The position numbers and the translations under genes were made by a program. Below are positions 9,605-17,825 of a DNA stretch of 64,000 nucleotides, piece by piece. Every line of letters starts with the position of its first letter. Position 1 is the stretch's first letter. The notes beneath the pieces were generated by a model, which saw only the letters and a list, made by a program, of their open reading frames with translations, made no database searches and was not told the DNA's origin. Source of the DNA: SABI01 sp963676605 (GTDB lineage: Bacteria; Spirochaetota; Spirochaetia; Sphaerochaetales; Sphaerochaetaceae); NCBI GenBank assembly GCA_963676605.2, contig CAXXSP010000030.1, positions 1 to 64,000 of the forward strand, in the 5' to 3' direction.

Positions 9605-11032
9605 ATGAACTGGAATTATATTATTCACATCGGTATTATCTCTATTGCACTGCTGTCGGCATCTCTGTTGAGAGCGAACATCAGGTTCCTTCAGAAGTAC
9701 CTGATTCCCGCGCCTATTATCGCAGGGATCTTTCTTCTGCTCTTCTATAACTTCATCGCACCCCTGTGGGGCCTGAAGAGTGATTATCTGGGAGAACTGG
9801 TCTATCACCTTCTGAACCTGAGCTTCATCGCCATGATGCTCCGGGTGACGGGTAAGAAAGTGGATAAGGGGAAGAAATACCGGAGAGTTGTCGCACAGAA
9901 TGTGACCGCGGTTATTGCACAGTACGGACTTCAGACCTTCTTCGGCCTCCTCGTGGCGGCCCTGCTGATGTATACGGTGATGCCGGACCTGTTTCCTGCC
10001 ATCGGATTCACCCTCGCACTCGGTTTCGAGCTCGGACCGGGACAGGCCTTCAGCATAGGATCCACCTGGGAGCAGATGGGATTCAGCGGAGGATCTTCGG
10101 TGGGACTTACCCTTGCCGCCATCGGATTCCTCCTCGGCTCCTTCGGCGGTGTGGTTCTGATCAATCAGGGGATCAGGAAGGGATGGATAGGCAAGGACTA
10201 CAAGCGCAATTATGAACAGGAAAAGAAGAAGACCGGCTTTTTCAGCAGAACACAGGAAGAACGCCCGGTGGGCATGAGACTCAGTACCGATGGGGAGTCC
10301 ATTGATTCCTTCACCTACCATATGGCGCTGGTCATGGTCACCTATCTGGTGAGCTGGAGCCTCCTGACGGGTCTTACCGCACTCCTGTCTCTCGCCGGAC
10401 ACCTCGGTGACGAACTGGCTTCCTCTCTGTGGGGTATAAATTTCGTATTCAGTGCATTCTCCGCCCTCGGAGTGAAAATGGTCATGAGACTTCTCAAGGT
10501 GGAAACCACGATCGATAACAGTACCTGCAACAGAATCAGCGGTTTCTCAGTCGACCTTACAGTCGCTGCAAGTCTCGGTGCGATCTCAATCGTTGCAGTG
10601 AGAGGCTACTGGCTTCCGATCGTGCTGCTGACAGCTGTCGGAGCCGTTATCACCCTGCTCATCCTTCCTATGTACGCCTCCCGGCTCTATGACGATCATC
10701 AGTTCTACAGGATGCTCCTCATCTACGGAACAGCAACTGGAACACTGCCTACAGGACTTGCCCTGCTGAGAGTTGTAGACCCCGATTTTGAAACACCTGC
10801 GGCAACTGATTATCTCTATTCGGTAGGTATCGTTTTCTTCCTTGCGATCCCGATTATTCTCGCCGTCAACCTGCCGGCTTTCAGCTATACAAGAGGAGAA
10901 CCTCATCTGTTCTGGATAGCAGTCGGGATATCGGCAGCCTATCTGATCGGCTCCTTCGTAGCCTACCTCATCCTGAGCGGGAAGAAAGCGTTCATAGCCC
11001 GCTCACAGTATTTCCATATGGAGGCTGAATGA
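9605..11032 (+). CDS. GltS-family sodium/glutamate-type symporter
   Basis: A 475-residue polytopic inner-membrane protein with about 10-12 hydrophobic segments in two halves. Each half contains a glycine-rich reentrant-like stretch: 'ELGPGQAFSIGSTW' near residue 145 and 'GTATGTLPTGLALLRVVDP' near residue 378. The second stretch and the fold pattern match the sodium:glutamate symporter (ESS/GltS) family. A charged cytoplasmic linker (about residues 190-225) separates the halves. It begins immediately after the acyltransferase stop, and its own stop overlaps the next start (ATGA). Glutamate as substrate is inferred from the family only; other dicarboxylates or amino acids are possible. Confidence 0.8.
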   Translation: MNWNYIIHIGIISIALLSASLLRANIRFLQKYLIPAPIIAGIFLLLFYNFIAPLWGLKSDYLGELVYHLLNLSFIAMMLRVTGKKVDKGKKYRRVVAQNVTAVIAQYGLQTFFGLLVAALLMYTVMPDLFPAIGFTLALGFELGPGQAFSIGSTWEQMGFSGGSSVGLTLAAIGFLLGSFGGVVLINQGIRKGWIGKDYKRNYEQEKKKTGFFSRTQEERPVGMRLSTDGESIDSFTYHMALVMVTYLVSWSLLTGLTALLSLAGHLGDELASSLWGINFVFSAFSALGVKMVMRLLKVETTIDNSTCNRISGFSVDLTVAASLGAISIVAVRGYWLPIVLLTAVGAVITLLILPMYASRLYDDHQFYRMLLIYGTATGTLPTGLALLRVVDPDFETPAATDYLYSVGIVFFLAIPIILAVNLPAFSYTRGEPHLFWIAVGISAAYLIGSFVAYLILSGKKAFIARSQYFHMEAE

Positions 11033-11772
11033 CACCATTTCAGAAGAAACTGATCGCACGTACAGAGGAACTGAGGGACAGCTGCCTGTCCCTCTCTTTT
11101 CCGTCTGAGACCCTTATTCCCTATCATCCGCTCTCCTATGCATGGGCTCTCCACCGCTCCTACCTCCTCTCCTATGTAGAGGAGGGCGCTCCACTGTTCT
11201 TCCTCGGCATGAATCCCGGGCCCTTCGGCATGGGGCAGAGCGGAGTTCCCTTCGGGGAAATCTCAGTGGTTACCGATTATCTGAACATACGCGGGGAGGT
11301 GGATGCTTTCCCTGAAGCCCATGAGAAAAGACCGGTGACAGGTTTGAACTGTCCGCGAAGTGAGGTGAGCGGGAGGAGGCTCTGGGGTTTGATAGAGGAA
11401 CTGTATCCCGAAGCCGGAATGTTCCCAGAGCATCTGAGTGTGATGAACTACTGTCCCCTCCTGTTTGCAGACAGGGGGCCTGGCGGCAGGAATATCGTAC
11501 CGGAGAAGCTGGCGAAGGAATACCGGGAGCCTCTGGAACAGGTATGTGATGATTACCTTGACGATATGGTCAGCCTTATACGGCCGCAGGTTATTGTCGG
11601 TATCGGCAAATATGCCGAGGCGAAAGGAAAGATGTGCGCTCAGCGGATATCTCATCCTGTTCGGGTGACGACGGTGCTGCATCCCTCTCCCGCCTCTCCG
11701 GCGGCAAACCGGGGATGGAGTGAGAAGGCTGTCCAGCAGCTGAAGGAGGCTTCACTGTGGAATTACCTGTAG
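11029..11772 (+). CDS. SMUG1-type uracil-DNA glycosylase
   Basis: A 247-residue base-excision repair enzyme that removes uracil and oxidised pyrimidines such as 5-hydroxymethyluracil. Both active-site motifs are clear: 'GMNPGPFGMGQSGVPFGE' (about residues 60-77), where Asn activates water, and 'HPSPASPAANRGW' near residue 215, the minor-groove loop. SMUG1 is common in animals and sporadic in bacteria. It sits between a transporter and ispE in a translationally coupled run (ATGA overlap upstream, 16-nt overlap with ispE downstream), so it is probably transcribed as a housekeeping gene rather than from an SOS promoter. Confidence 0.93.
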   Translation: MTPFQKKLIARTEELRDSCLSLSFPSETLIPYHPLSYAWALHRSYLLSYVEEGAPLFFLGMNPGPFGMGQSGVPFGEISVVTDYLNIRGEVDAFPEAHEKRPVTGLNCPRSEVSGRRLWGLIEELYPEAGMFPEHLSVMNYCPLLFADRGPGGRNIVPEKLAKEYREPLEQVCDDYLDDMVSLIRPQVIVGIGKYAEAKGKMCAQRISHPVRVTTVLHPSPASPAANRGWSEKAVQQLKEASLWNYL

Positions 11773-12692
11773 AGAAGAGGCTGAGCAGGTTCTCCTATGC
11801 GAAGGTGAACCTCCACCTCCGCATAGGAGATAAGAGAGAGGACGGCTTTCATGACCTTGTCAGCCTGTTCCACCTTATCGATCTCCATGATGATATCACT
11901 GTCGGTACTCTGTCTGACGGGAAAGGTCAGCTCAATATCGTCGGGATGGATGACATTCCACCAATGGAGAATCTGATGGGACAGGTGGCTCTCCTCTTCC
12001 TTGAACGTATCGGGTGTGAAGAAGACTCCGTCAGTATATCGATCACGAAACGGATCCCTCTTCAGGGCGGACTGGGCGGAGGCTCCTCGAATGCGGCTAC
12101 CGTTCTTCTTACACTGAATGAACTCTATAACTTCCCTCTGGAACGTGATGATCTTATCGGGATAGCCCTGCAGGTGGGAAGTGATATTCCCTTCTTCATT
12201 CACCAGTGTCCGGCTGCCGTCGTGCGGGGACGGGGCGAATTCATAGAGCCCGTCTCTCCCCGTGATGACCTATGGGGACTGATTGTATTCCCTGAAGGCG
12301 CAGGGATAGGTACAGCCGATGCTTTCAGGAAGTATGATGAAGACAGAAGCCTTGAAGATTCAGGGGGAAACCTTTATACATACAGCAATTTATGTCACAT
12401 GTATGACAGGCCTGTAAGAAGCTGGGAATTCATGAATGACTTCAGGTCTGTAGTGGAAAGTTATAACGATCTGTACGTAGAATTATATAATATAGCAGAA
12501 AAAAGCGAAACTCTGCATGGAACGGTGAGCGGCAGTGGAGCTGCTTTTATCTTCACCTCTGATGAGGGACCTCTTTCTTTTGATGCCTTGAAACATACCG
12601 AATTGCCTGTAACTCACGTCATAAATTTTTCGATAAGATACTTGAACATCCTTGATTCTAGTGATACCCTTGAAACAGAAACATCTAAGTGA
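11757..12692 (+). CDS. ispE: 4-diphosphocytidyl-2-C-methyl-D-erythritol kinase
   Basis: A 311-residue GHMP-family kinase of the MEP isoprenoid pathway. Substrate motif 'AKVNLHLRIGDKREDGFH' lies near residues 15-32. The ATP-binding glycine loop 'LQGGLGGGSSNAA' lies near residues 102-114, and the C-terminal GHMP motif is 'GTVSGSGAAFIF'. It starts with GTG at 11757 inside the SMUG1 gene. The C-terminus is somewhat longer and less conserved than E. coli IspE (283 residues). spoVG follows 9 nt downstream with RBS GAGGTGA, matching an ispE-spoVG pairing that also occurs in Firmicutes. Confidence 0.94.
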   Translation: MELPVEKRLSRFSYAKVNLHLRIGDKREDGFHDLVSLFHLIDLHDDITVGTLSDGKGQLNIVGMDDIPPMENLMGQVALLFLERIGCEEDSVSISITKRIPLQGGLGGGSSNAATVLLTLNELYNFPLERDDLIGIALQVGSDIPFFIHQCPAAVVRGRGEFIEPVSPRDDLWGLIVFPEGAGIGTADAFRKYDEDRSLEDSGGNLYTYSNLCHMYDRPVRSWEFMNDFRSVVESYNDLYVELYNIAEKSETLHGTVSGSGAAFIFTSDEGPLSFDALKHTELPVTHVINFSIRYLNILDSSDTLETETSK

Positions 12693-12701
12693 GGTGACAA
12701 G

Positions 12702-12983
12702 ATGAAAATTACTGACGTGAGGGTAAGAAAGATTGCAACTGAAGGTAAGCTTCGCGCATATGCGACCATTACGTTCGATGAAGAGTTTGTGATACATAAC
12801 CTGAAAGTCATAGAGGGAAAGAGCGGCCTTTTCGTTGCAATGCCTAGCAGAAAAACGAAAACCGGTGAATTCAAGGATGTCGCTCATCCTATCAACAGTG
12901 ACTTCCGGGCAATTCTTCAGGATCAGATTCTCGAAGCCTATGAAGTGGCTGAAGAACCGGGAGAAGGCGACTGGGAAGAGTAG
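12702..12983 (+). CDS. spoVG: SpoVG, RNA/DNA-binding regulator
   Basis: A 93-residue protein covering the whole SpoVG family. The start is 'MKITDVRVRKI', and the conserved core includes 'AYATITFDEEFVIHNLKVIE' followed by 'FVAMPSRKT' and 'DVAHPINSDFR'. In Borrelia and Staphylococcus the protein binds nucleic acids and tunes expression of other genes; the sporulation role is Bacillus-specific and irrelevant here. It lies immediately upstream of the tRNA-Gln/rplY cluster, the order expected in spirochaetes. The acidic C-terminal tail ('EEPGEGDWEE') is typical. Confidence 0.97.
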   Translation: MKITDVRVRKIATEGKLRAYATITFDEEFVIHNLKVIEGKSGLFVAMPSRKTKTGEFKDVAHPINSDFRAILQDQILEAYEVAEEPGEGDWEE

Positions 12984-13037
12984 GTTCCAACTGGATACCT
13001 GCAGGAGAAATAATAACGATATCAACTACGGTATGAC

Positions 13038-13066
13038 TGGACAAATTACCTGAAAACCTGTAACTT
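13038..13066 (+). promoter_or_regulatory. Promoter for tRNA-Gln and probably rplY
   Basis: -35 TGGACA (13038-13043), 17-nt spacer, -10 TAACTT (13061-13066), 43 nt before the tRNA. A small inverted repeat, TGTCACG/CGTGACA (13075-13090), lies between promoter and tRNA, overlapping the expected initiation region. Its role is unknown. Confidence 0.55.
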
Positions 13067-13108
13067 GGTGGGGATGTCACGCTCGTGACACCCACCTTAC
13101 GTGTGTTT

Positions 13109-13180
13109 AGGGGTGTAGCCAAGTGGTAAGGCTCTGGTTTTTGGTGCCGGCATGCGTAGGTTCGAATCCTGCCGCCCCTG
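13109..13180 (+). tRNA. tRNA-Gln (anticodon TTG)
   Basis: A 72-nt cloverleaf. The acceptor stem AGGGGTG pairs with CGCCCCT. The D arm contains AGTGGTA, and the anticodon loop TTTTGGT gives anticodon TTG. The T arm has GTAGG-TTCGAAT-CCTGC and the discriminator base is G. No CCA is encoded. It lies 31 nt upstream of the rplY start, so it is likely processed out of a shared transcript. Confidence 0.96.
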
Positions 13181-13210
13181 TCTAAAAAGGATTTGCAAGA
13201 GGAGTTTTTC

Positions 13211-13831
13211 ATGAAAGATACTACGTTGAAAGGCGAAAAAAGAACTGAAGATTTCGGATCAGCCGGATCCCGCCGTCTGCTGGCCGCAGGTCGTATTCCT
13301 GCAGTTATTTATGGGAAGAATGACCCTGTCCACGTCTCTCTCGATGCACGGGAGTTCCAGAACAAGATGCGTCATTTTTCCGAGTCTACTCTCCTGACTC
13401 TGAAGGTCGGTAGAAAGAACTATGATGTTCTGATGAAGGACTTCCAGGAAAATGTGATGAATGAAACCATCGTTCATGTTGACCTCTTCGAGGTTACACG
13501 CGGTGAAGTTCTCAGAACACACGTTCCCGTCCATCTCGAAGGTAACCCCGCCGGTGCGAAGTTCGGTGGTGTGCTTGATCAGGTCACACATGAACTCGAA
13601 GTCGAATGTCTTCCCAAAGACCTTCCCGAATCTATCATCGTTGATGTTACCAACCTCGGTCTCAACGAGAGTGTTCACGTCGAGATGATCACTGTCCCTG
13701 AAGGTGTAAAGCTTATTCACGCTGAAGGGCTTACCATCGCCTCCGTGAAGGGTGTCAAGGAAGTTGTGAGCGCACCGGAAGGTGAAGAAGTCGAAGGCGA
13801 GGAAGCAGAAGAAGCTGCTGACGAGGAATAA
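13211..13831 (+). CDS. rplY: 50S ribosomal protein bL25 (Ctc type)
   Basis: A 206-residue long form of L25 (the 'general stress protein Ctc' type) that binds 5S rRNA. The N-terminal L25 domain ('GSRRLLAAGRIPAVIYGKN') and the C-terminal TL5 beta domain ('VPVHLEGNPAGAKFGGVLDQ') are both present, followed by a glutamate-rich tail. The ATG at 13211 is preferred over an upstream in-frame TTG because AAGAGGAG lies 7-14 nt before it. The pth reading frame overlaps the acidic tail. Confidence 0.95.
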   Translation: MKDTTLKGEKRTEDFGSAGSRRLLAAGRIPAVIYGKNDPVHVSLDAREFQNKMRHFSESTLLTLKVGRKNYDVLMKDFQENVMNETIVHVDLFEVTRGEVLRTHVPVHLEGNPAGAKFGGVLDQVTHELEVECLPKDLPESIIVDVTNLGLNESVHVEMITVPEGVKLIHAEGLTIASVKGVKEVVSAPEGEEVEGEEAEEAADEE

Positions 13832-14411
13832 GGGGTACATTCTGCCGCTTATTGCCGGTCTCGGAAATCCCGGGGCATCGTACACTGAAACAAGACACAA
13901 TGCAGGATTTCTGGTCCTGGATGAAACAGCAGCGTTTTTTCATGCAGTCATGAAGAAACGCTGTTTTCGTCCCTATGAGAGGGCGAAGACTGCCGACGGC
14001 TCTCTCCTGCTGAAACCGCTGACGTTCATGAATCTGAGCGGAAATGCGCTTAAAGGCCTGATTCCCCGAACCTTCTCCGTGGAAGAACTGGTGGTTGTAT
14101 GTGATACACTTGATCTTCCGCCAGGTATGATCAGGGTGAAAAGGGGTGGGTCCTCTGCAGGCCATAACGGACTGAAATCCATCATCTCGACACTCGGCAG
14201 CAGTGAGTTCGTTCGCGTGTATGTCGGAGTCGGAAGGCCTGTGCCGCCGGTTCCCGTTGTCGAACACGTGCTCTCCCCCTTTCCTGAAGGGGAAGAGAGG
14301 GATCTCTTCTTCACGGGCGTGAAGAGGGCTCAACAGGCTGTAGTCGATCTGATAGGAGGAAAGAGTGTCACGGAAGTCGCCGGGCTCTACAACAGAAAGA
14401 ATTCTCCTTGA
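13782..14411 (+). CDS. pth: Peptidyl-tRNA hydrolase
   Basis: Releases peptides from peptidyl-tRNA that drops off ribosomes. Signature 'LIAGLGNPG' is followed by 'ETRHNAGFLVLD', whose His is catalytic, then 'KPLTFMNLSG' and 'GSSAGHNGLKSI'. The coordinates use the only nearby standard start codon (GTG 13782, inside rplY). That would add about 19 lysine-rich residues before the conserved N-terminus. A start at ATT 13839, just after AAGGGG and beyond the rplY stop, would give the usual length of about 190 residues. The true start is therefore unsettled. The next gene, tilS, overlaps the end by 47 nt. Confidence 0.92.
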   Translation: MKKSKARKQKKLLTRNKGYILPLIAGLGNPGASYTETRHNAGFLVLDETAAFFHAVMKKRCFRPYERAKTADGSLLLKPLTFMNLSGNALKGLIPRTFSVEELVVVCDTLDLPPGMIRVKRGGSSAGHNGLKSIISTLGSSEFVRVYVGVGRPVPPVPVVEHVLSPFPEGEERDLFFTGVKRAQQAVVDLIGGKSVTEVAGLYNRKNSP

Positions 14412-15798
14412 TTCTGTCAGGTCCTTTTTCCAGTCGCATTCTATCTCTCCTGAAAAGGGGATACTCGTCGCCTTCAGCGGCGGAAGTGATTCCCTGACAC
14501 TTCTCCATCTTCTTGTCACTCTTTTCCCCCGTTCACCTCTATACGCACTCTATGTGAATCACCGTCTGCGCAGTGAGGGAGAGATGTCCGAAGAGCTGAA
14601 GCGCAACCTGAACGTGTGTGAGCAGCTGCAGGTTCATCTCACGGTCGCAGAACTCCAGGAGGGAGAAGTCGCTGCCGCTGCTCAAAAGCGGGGAGGAGGA
14701 ATAGAAGAAGCTGCCCGCACTCTGCGGTATGCGATCCTTCAGGAAGCAAGAGAGCGTCTCGGTCTTGCCTATATCGCCACTGCCCATACACGGACCGATC
14801 TGCTTGAAACGCTCCTTATGAGAGTGTTTCAGGGTTCACGGCTCCATTTCGGCTCTTCGTTAGCCGTCTGCACTGAGGATGGAATAATCAGACCCCTCCT
14901 TGGAATTGACCGGAGTACAATCGAGGAGTATCTGTCCATGAAAGGACTGGAAGGAGTTCACGACTCAACGAATGATGATACCTCCTTTCTCCGCAACGGG
15001 GTGCGGCATGCGCTTGTTCCTTCTCTGTCAGAAGTATTTCCCGGCTGGAGAGAAGGTCTGCTGAGAGTGAGCGACGAATATGAGGAACTTAACCGATTCG
15101 TCACCAGCTGCTCCGATGAAGCTGTGAATACGCAGGTTCAGGTAGATGAACGGACCGGCGAGGTGAGAGTAGCGATAACAGAGGAGATGAGGAAGTCTCC
15201 TCCTCTTCTGAGGAGAGTGCTGTACGAAGCCTTCTCCCGTCTTCCCTCTGATATCCCGCTTCGGCTCAGTGACGGGCAGATGCAGCAGATCATGACGAGG
15301 ATCCAGAAAGAATCTTCAGGCCTCGTTCAGACGCCGGATTCCCACGCTCGCTATGAACAGGGCGTGCTTATCTGGAAAAAGGGCGTGCAGCCTCTTTCCT
15401 GTGGGTATATATCGTTAGTATATTCTCAGGAGACTCCTCTCAGCGAGGGGTATACACTTCTTGGAGAAAGACGTCCGGCCGATACCGTCTCAGACCGGGA
15501 TAAGGTGTGGATTCCCGATTCGCTGTGTGAGAAGGGAATTCTGGTAAGGTCCTCCCGCGAGGGAGACTCTATCAGAGTAAAAGCCGGAGTGAAAAAACTC
15601 TCATCACTCTTTCAGGAATGGAGAATCCCTCCTGAAGAGAGATGGACCATACCGGTGCTCTGCGCTGAGGACGAGATCCTTGCAGTATTCGGCAGGGCGT
15701 ACGGAGGAAGGGACCGTGTGTCAGAGCGTGTGCTGAGCGCTACCCTTGCTCCAGATGAAACTACATTATATAGTGTACGGAAAGATAAAAGGACATGA
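14365..15798 (+). CDS. tilS: tRNA(Ile)-lysidine synthase
   Basis: A 477-residue N-type ATP pyrophosphatase that converts C34 of tRNA-Ile(CAU) to lysidine, making AUA decoding possible. The PP-loop is 'AFSGGSDSLTLLH' (S38-S43). 'LYVNHRLRSEGEMSEE' and 'ATAHTRTDLLETLLMR' are the usual nucleotide- and tRNA-binding segments. A TilS C-terminal domain ('GILVRSSREGDSIRV', then 'LSSLFQEWRIPPEERW') completes it. The GTG start at 14365 lies inside pth, and the stop overlaps the ftsH ATG, so translation is coupled across pth-tilS-ftsH. Confidence 0.95.
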   Translation: MSRKSPGSTTERILLDSVRSFFQSHSISPEKGILVAFSGGSDSLTLLHLLVTLFPRSPLYALYVNHRLRSEGEMSEELKRNLNVCEQLQVHLTVAELQEGEVAAAAQKRGGGIEEAARTLRYAILQEARERLGLAYIATAHTRTDLLETLLMRVFQGSRLHFGSSLAVCTEDGIIRPLLGIDRSTIEEYLSMKGLEGVHDSTNDDTSFLRNGVRHALVPSLSEVFPGWREGLLRVSDEYEELNRFVTSCSDEAVNTQVQVDERTGEVRVAITEEMRKSPPLLRRVLYEAFSRLPSDIPLRLSDGQMQQIMTRIQKESSGLVQTPDSHARYEQGVLIWKKGVQPLSCGYISLVYSQETPLSEGYTLLGERRPADTVSDRDKVWIPDSLCEKGILVRSSREGDSIRVKAGVKKLSSLFQEWRIPPEERWTIPVLCAEDEILAVFGRAYGGRDRVSERVLSATLAPDETTLYSVRKDKRT

Positions 15799-17807
15799 TT
15801 GTGGATAAAGAGAACGAAGAAAAGAAGAGCCCGGAACCTGAAAGACAGGAACCGGAAAACAAGGAAAAGGGAAACGATACGAGAAAACCCTCCTCCCATG
15901 ACGACAACCGTTACTGGAGTGGTTTTTCAGGTTCCCAGGGAAACAGAAACAGTTCACAGAAGAATAAGAATGCCCAGGGACCGAAGTTCGATTTCAGCGG
16001 CAAGAACCGTCTTGCACTCGGCTTTTTCCTCTTTCTGATCGTCTCCTTCCTTTTCATGCTCATGAATGAGGGTGATACGATGGGGCTCCAGGAAGTGCCC
16101 TACAGCTCCTTCATCGAGTACGTTGAGCAGAATCAGGTCTACTCGGTAGAAATCGAGGACGAATCCCTGATAACCTTCTCCCTGCGGAACAATATGGGTG
16201 CGATGACCCGTATCCCCTATAACGATGAAGCACTTATGGATCTCCTGAAAGAGCATAACGTGCAGACGACGGGAACTGTGCAGGGTATCTCGATGCTTCA
16301 GGTTGTCCTCCAGATGCTTCCGTGGGCGATCTTCATCGGCTTCACGATTATGCTGTGGCGCCAGACCCGCGGGGCGAACGGAAACGTGATGTCCTTCAGC
16401 AAATCCCGTGCAAAAGAATATATGGACAGTGACATCAAGACGACGTTCAACGATGTTGCCGGTCAGAAAGAAGCAAAGTATGAGCTTCAGGAAGTCGTCG
16501 ATTTCCTGAAGAATCCGAAGAGATTCAGTGATATCGGGGCAAAGATACCGAAGGGCGTTCTCCTTGTCGGCCCCCCGGGAACCGGTAAGACACTCCTTGC
16601 GAAGGCGGTAGCCGGTGAAGCAGGTGTCTCGTTCTTTCATATGAGCGGGTCGGACTTTGTCGAGATGTTTGTCGGTGTCGGTGCCTCAAGAGTGAGAGAT
16701 CTTTTCGATCAGGGTCGTAAAAATGCTCCCTGTATCCTCTTTATCGATGAACTCGATGCTGTGGGACGGACTCGCGGAAGCGGTCTCGGCGGCGGCCATG
16801 ACGAGCGTGAACAGACCCTTAATCAGATGCTCGTGGAGATGGATGGATTTGACACAGCCACCGGCGTTATCGTCATCGCGGCAACCAACAGACCCGATGT
16901 CCTTGACCCCGCTCTTCTGAGACCGGGACGGTTCGACCGTCAGGTCGTGGTGGATATGCCTGACGTTGCAGAGCGTGAGGCGATCCTTACCATCCACTGT
17001 AAAAAGATCAAGATTGCCGAAGATGTCAACCTGAACCGTATCGCACGTGCCACTCCGGGAACAAGCGGAGCCGACCTTGCAAACCTCGTGAACGAAGCGG
17101 CGCTCTTCGCAGCCCGTGCGAAGCGGACACTGGTCCATATGGAAGATTTCGAGAAGGGACGTGACAAGATCCTTCTCGGTGTAGCGAAAGTCTCGAAGGT
17201 GATGACTCCTGAGGAGAAGAGAGCCACAGCGTACCACGAGGCGGGACACGCTCTTCTTCACTATCATCTGGAACATCTCGATCCTCTCCATAAGGTGACA
17301 ATTATTCCACATGGAAGAGCTTTGGGCCTGACGATCTCTCTTCCTGAGAAAGATGCTTACACGAAGAACAGGAGTTCCCTGTTCGACTGGATCAAAGTCA
17401 CCATGGGCGGATATGTAGCTGAAGAGATTATCTACGGAGAGACAACCACCGGAACGAGCAATGATATCAAGCAGGCAACGGATATTGCCCGGCGCATGGT
17501 GACGGAGTGGGGGATGAGTTCTCTCGGTTTCATCGGATTCGGAAAGGATGATGAGCCCCTGTTCCTCGGTCGTGAGATTGCACAGCATAAGGATTACTCG
17601 GAGGAAACCGCAAAGAAGATCGATGCTGAAATCTCCAAGATCCTTGATGATGCACTGAGCGATACGAGAAGAATCCTGAACGGGCACAAGGATCAGCTTG
17701 ACACCCTCACCGAATCTCTGATAGAGAAAGAGACGCTGGATGATGATGAGATCAGGGATCTTCTCGGCTTTGAGAAAGCTGAGCATACCAGCTCTCTCAC
17801 AACGTAA
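15795..17807 (+). CDS. ftsH: ATP-dependent zinc metalloprotease FtsH
   Basis: A 670-residue inner-membrane AAA+ protease for quality control of membrane and regulatory proteins. After an unusually long, charged N-terminal cytoplasmic stretch (about 70 residues, rich in K, E and N) come transmembrane segment 1 ('LALGFFLFLIVSFLFML'), a periplasmic domain and segment 2 ('MLPWAIFIGFTIMLW'). The AAA module has Walker A 'GPPGTGKTLLA' near 259, Walker B 'CILFIDELDAVG' and the SRH 'ATNRPDVLDPALLRPGRFDR'. The zinc site is 'HEAGH' at 481-485. The overlap with tilS is conserved in several phyla. Confidence 0.97.
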   Translation: MIVDKENEEKKSPEPERQEPENKEKGNDTRKPSSHDDNRYWSGFSGSQGNRNSSQKNKNAQGPKFDFSGKNRLALGFFLFLIVSFLFMLMNEGDTMGLQEVPYSSFIEYVEQNQVYSVEIEDESLITFSLRNNMGAMTRIPYNDEALMDLLKEHNVQTTGTVQGISMLQVVLQMLPWAIFIGFTIMLWRQTRGANGNVMSFSKSRAKEYMDSDIKTTFNDVAGQKEAKYELQEVVDFLKNPKRFSDIGAKIPKGVLLVGPPGTGKTLLAKAVAGEAGVSFFHMSGSDFVEMFVGVGASRVRDLFDQGRKNAPCILFIDELDAVGRTRGSGLGGGHDEREQTLNQMLVEMDGFDTATGVIVIAATNRPDVLDPALLRPGRFDRQVVVDMPDVAEREAILTIHCKKIKIAEDVNLNRIARATPGTSGADLANLVNEAALFAARAKRTLVHMEDFEKGRDKILLGVAKVSKVMTPEEKRATAYHEAGHALLHYHLEHLDPLHKVTIIPHGRALGLTISLPEKDAYTKNRSSLFDWIKVTMGGYVAEEIIYGETTTGTSNDIKQATDIARRMVTEWGMSSLGFIGFGKDDEPLFLGREIAQHKDYSEETAKKIDAEISKILDDALSDTRRILNGHKDQLDTLTESLIEKETLDDDEIRDLLGFEKAEHTSSLTT

Positions 17808-17825
17808 CTGGAGCATTGCGAACCT

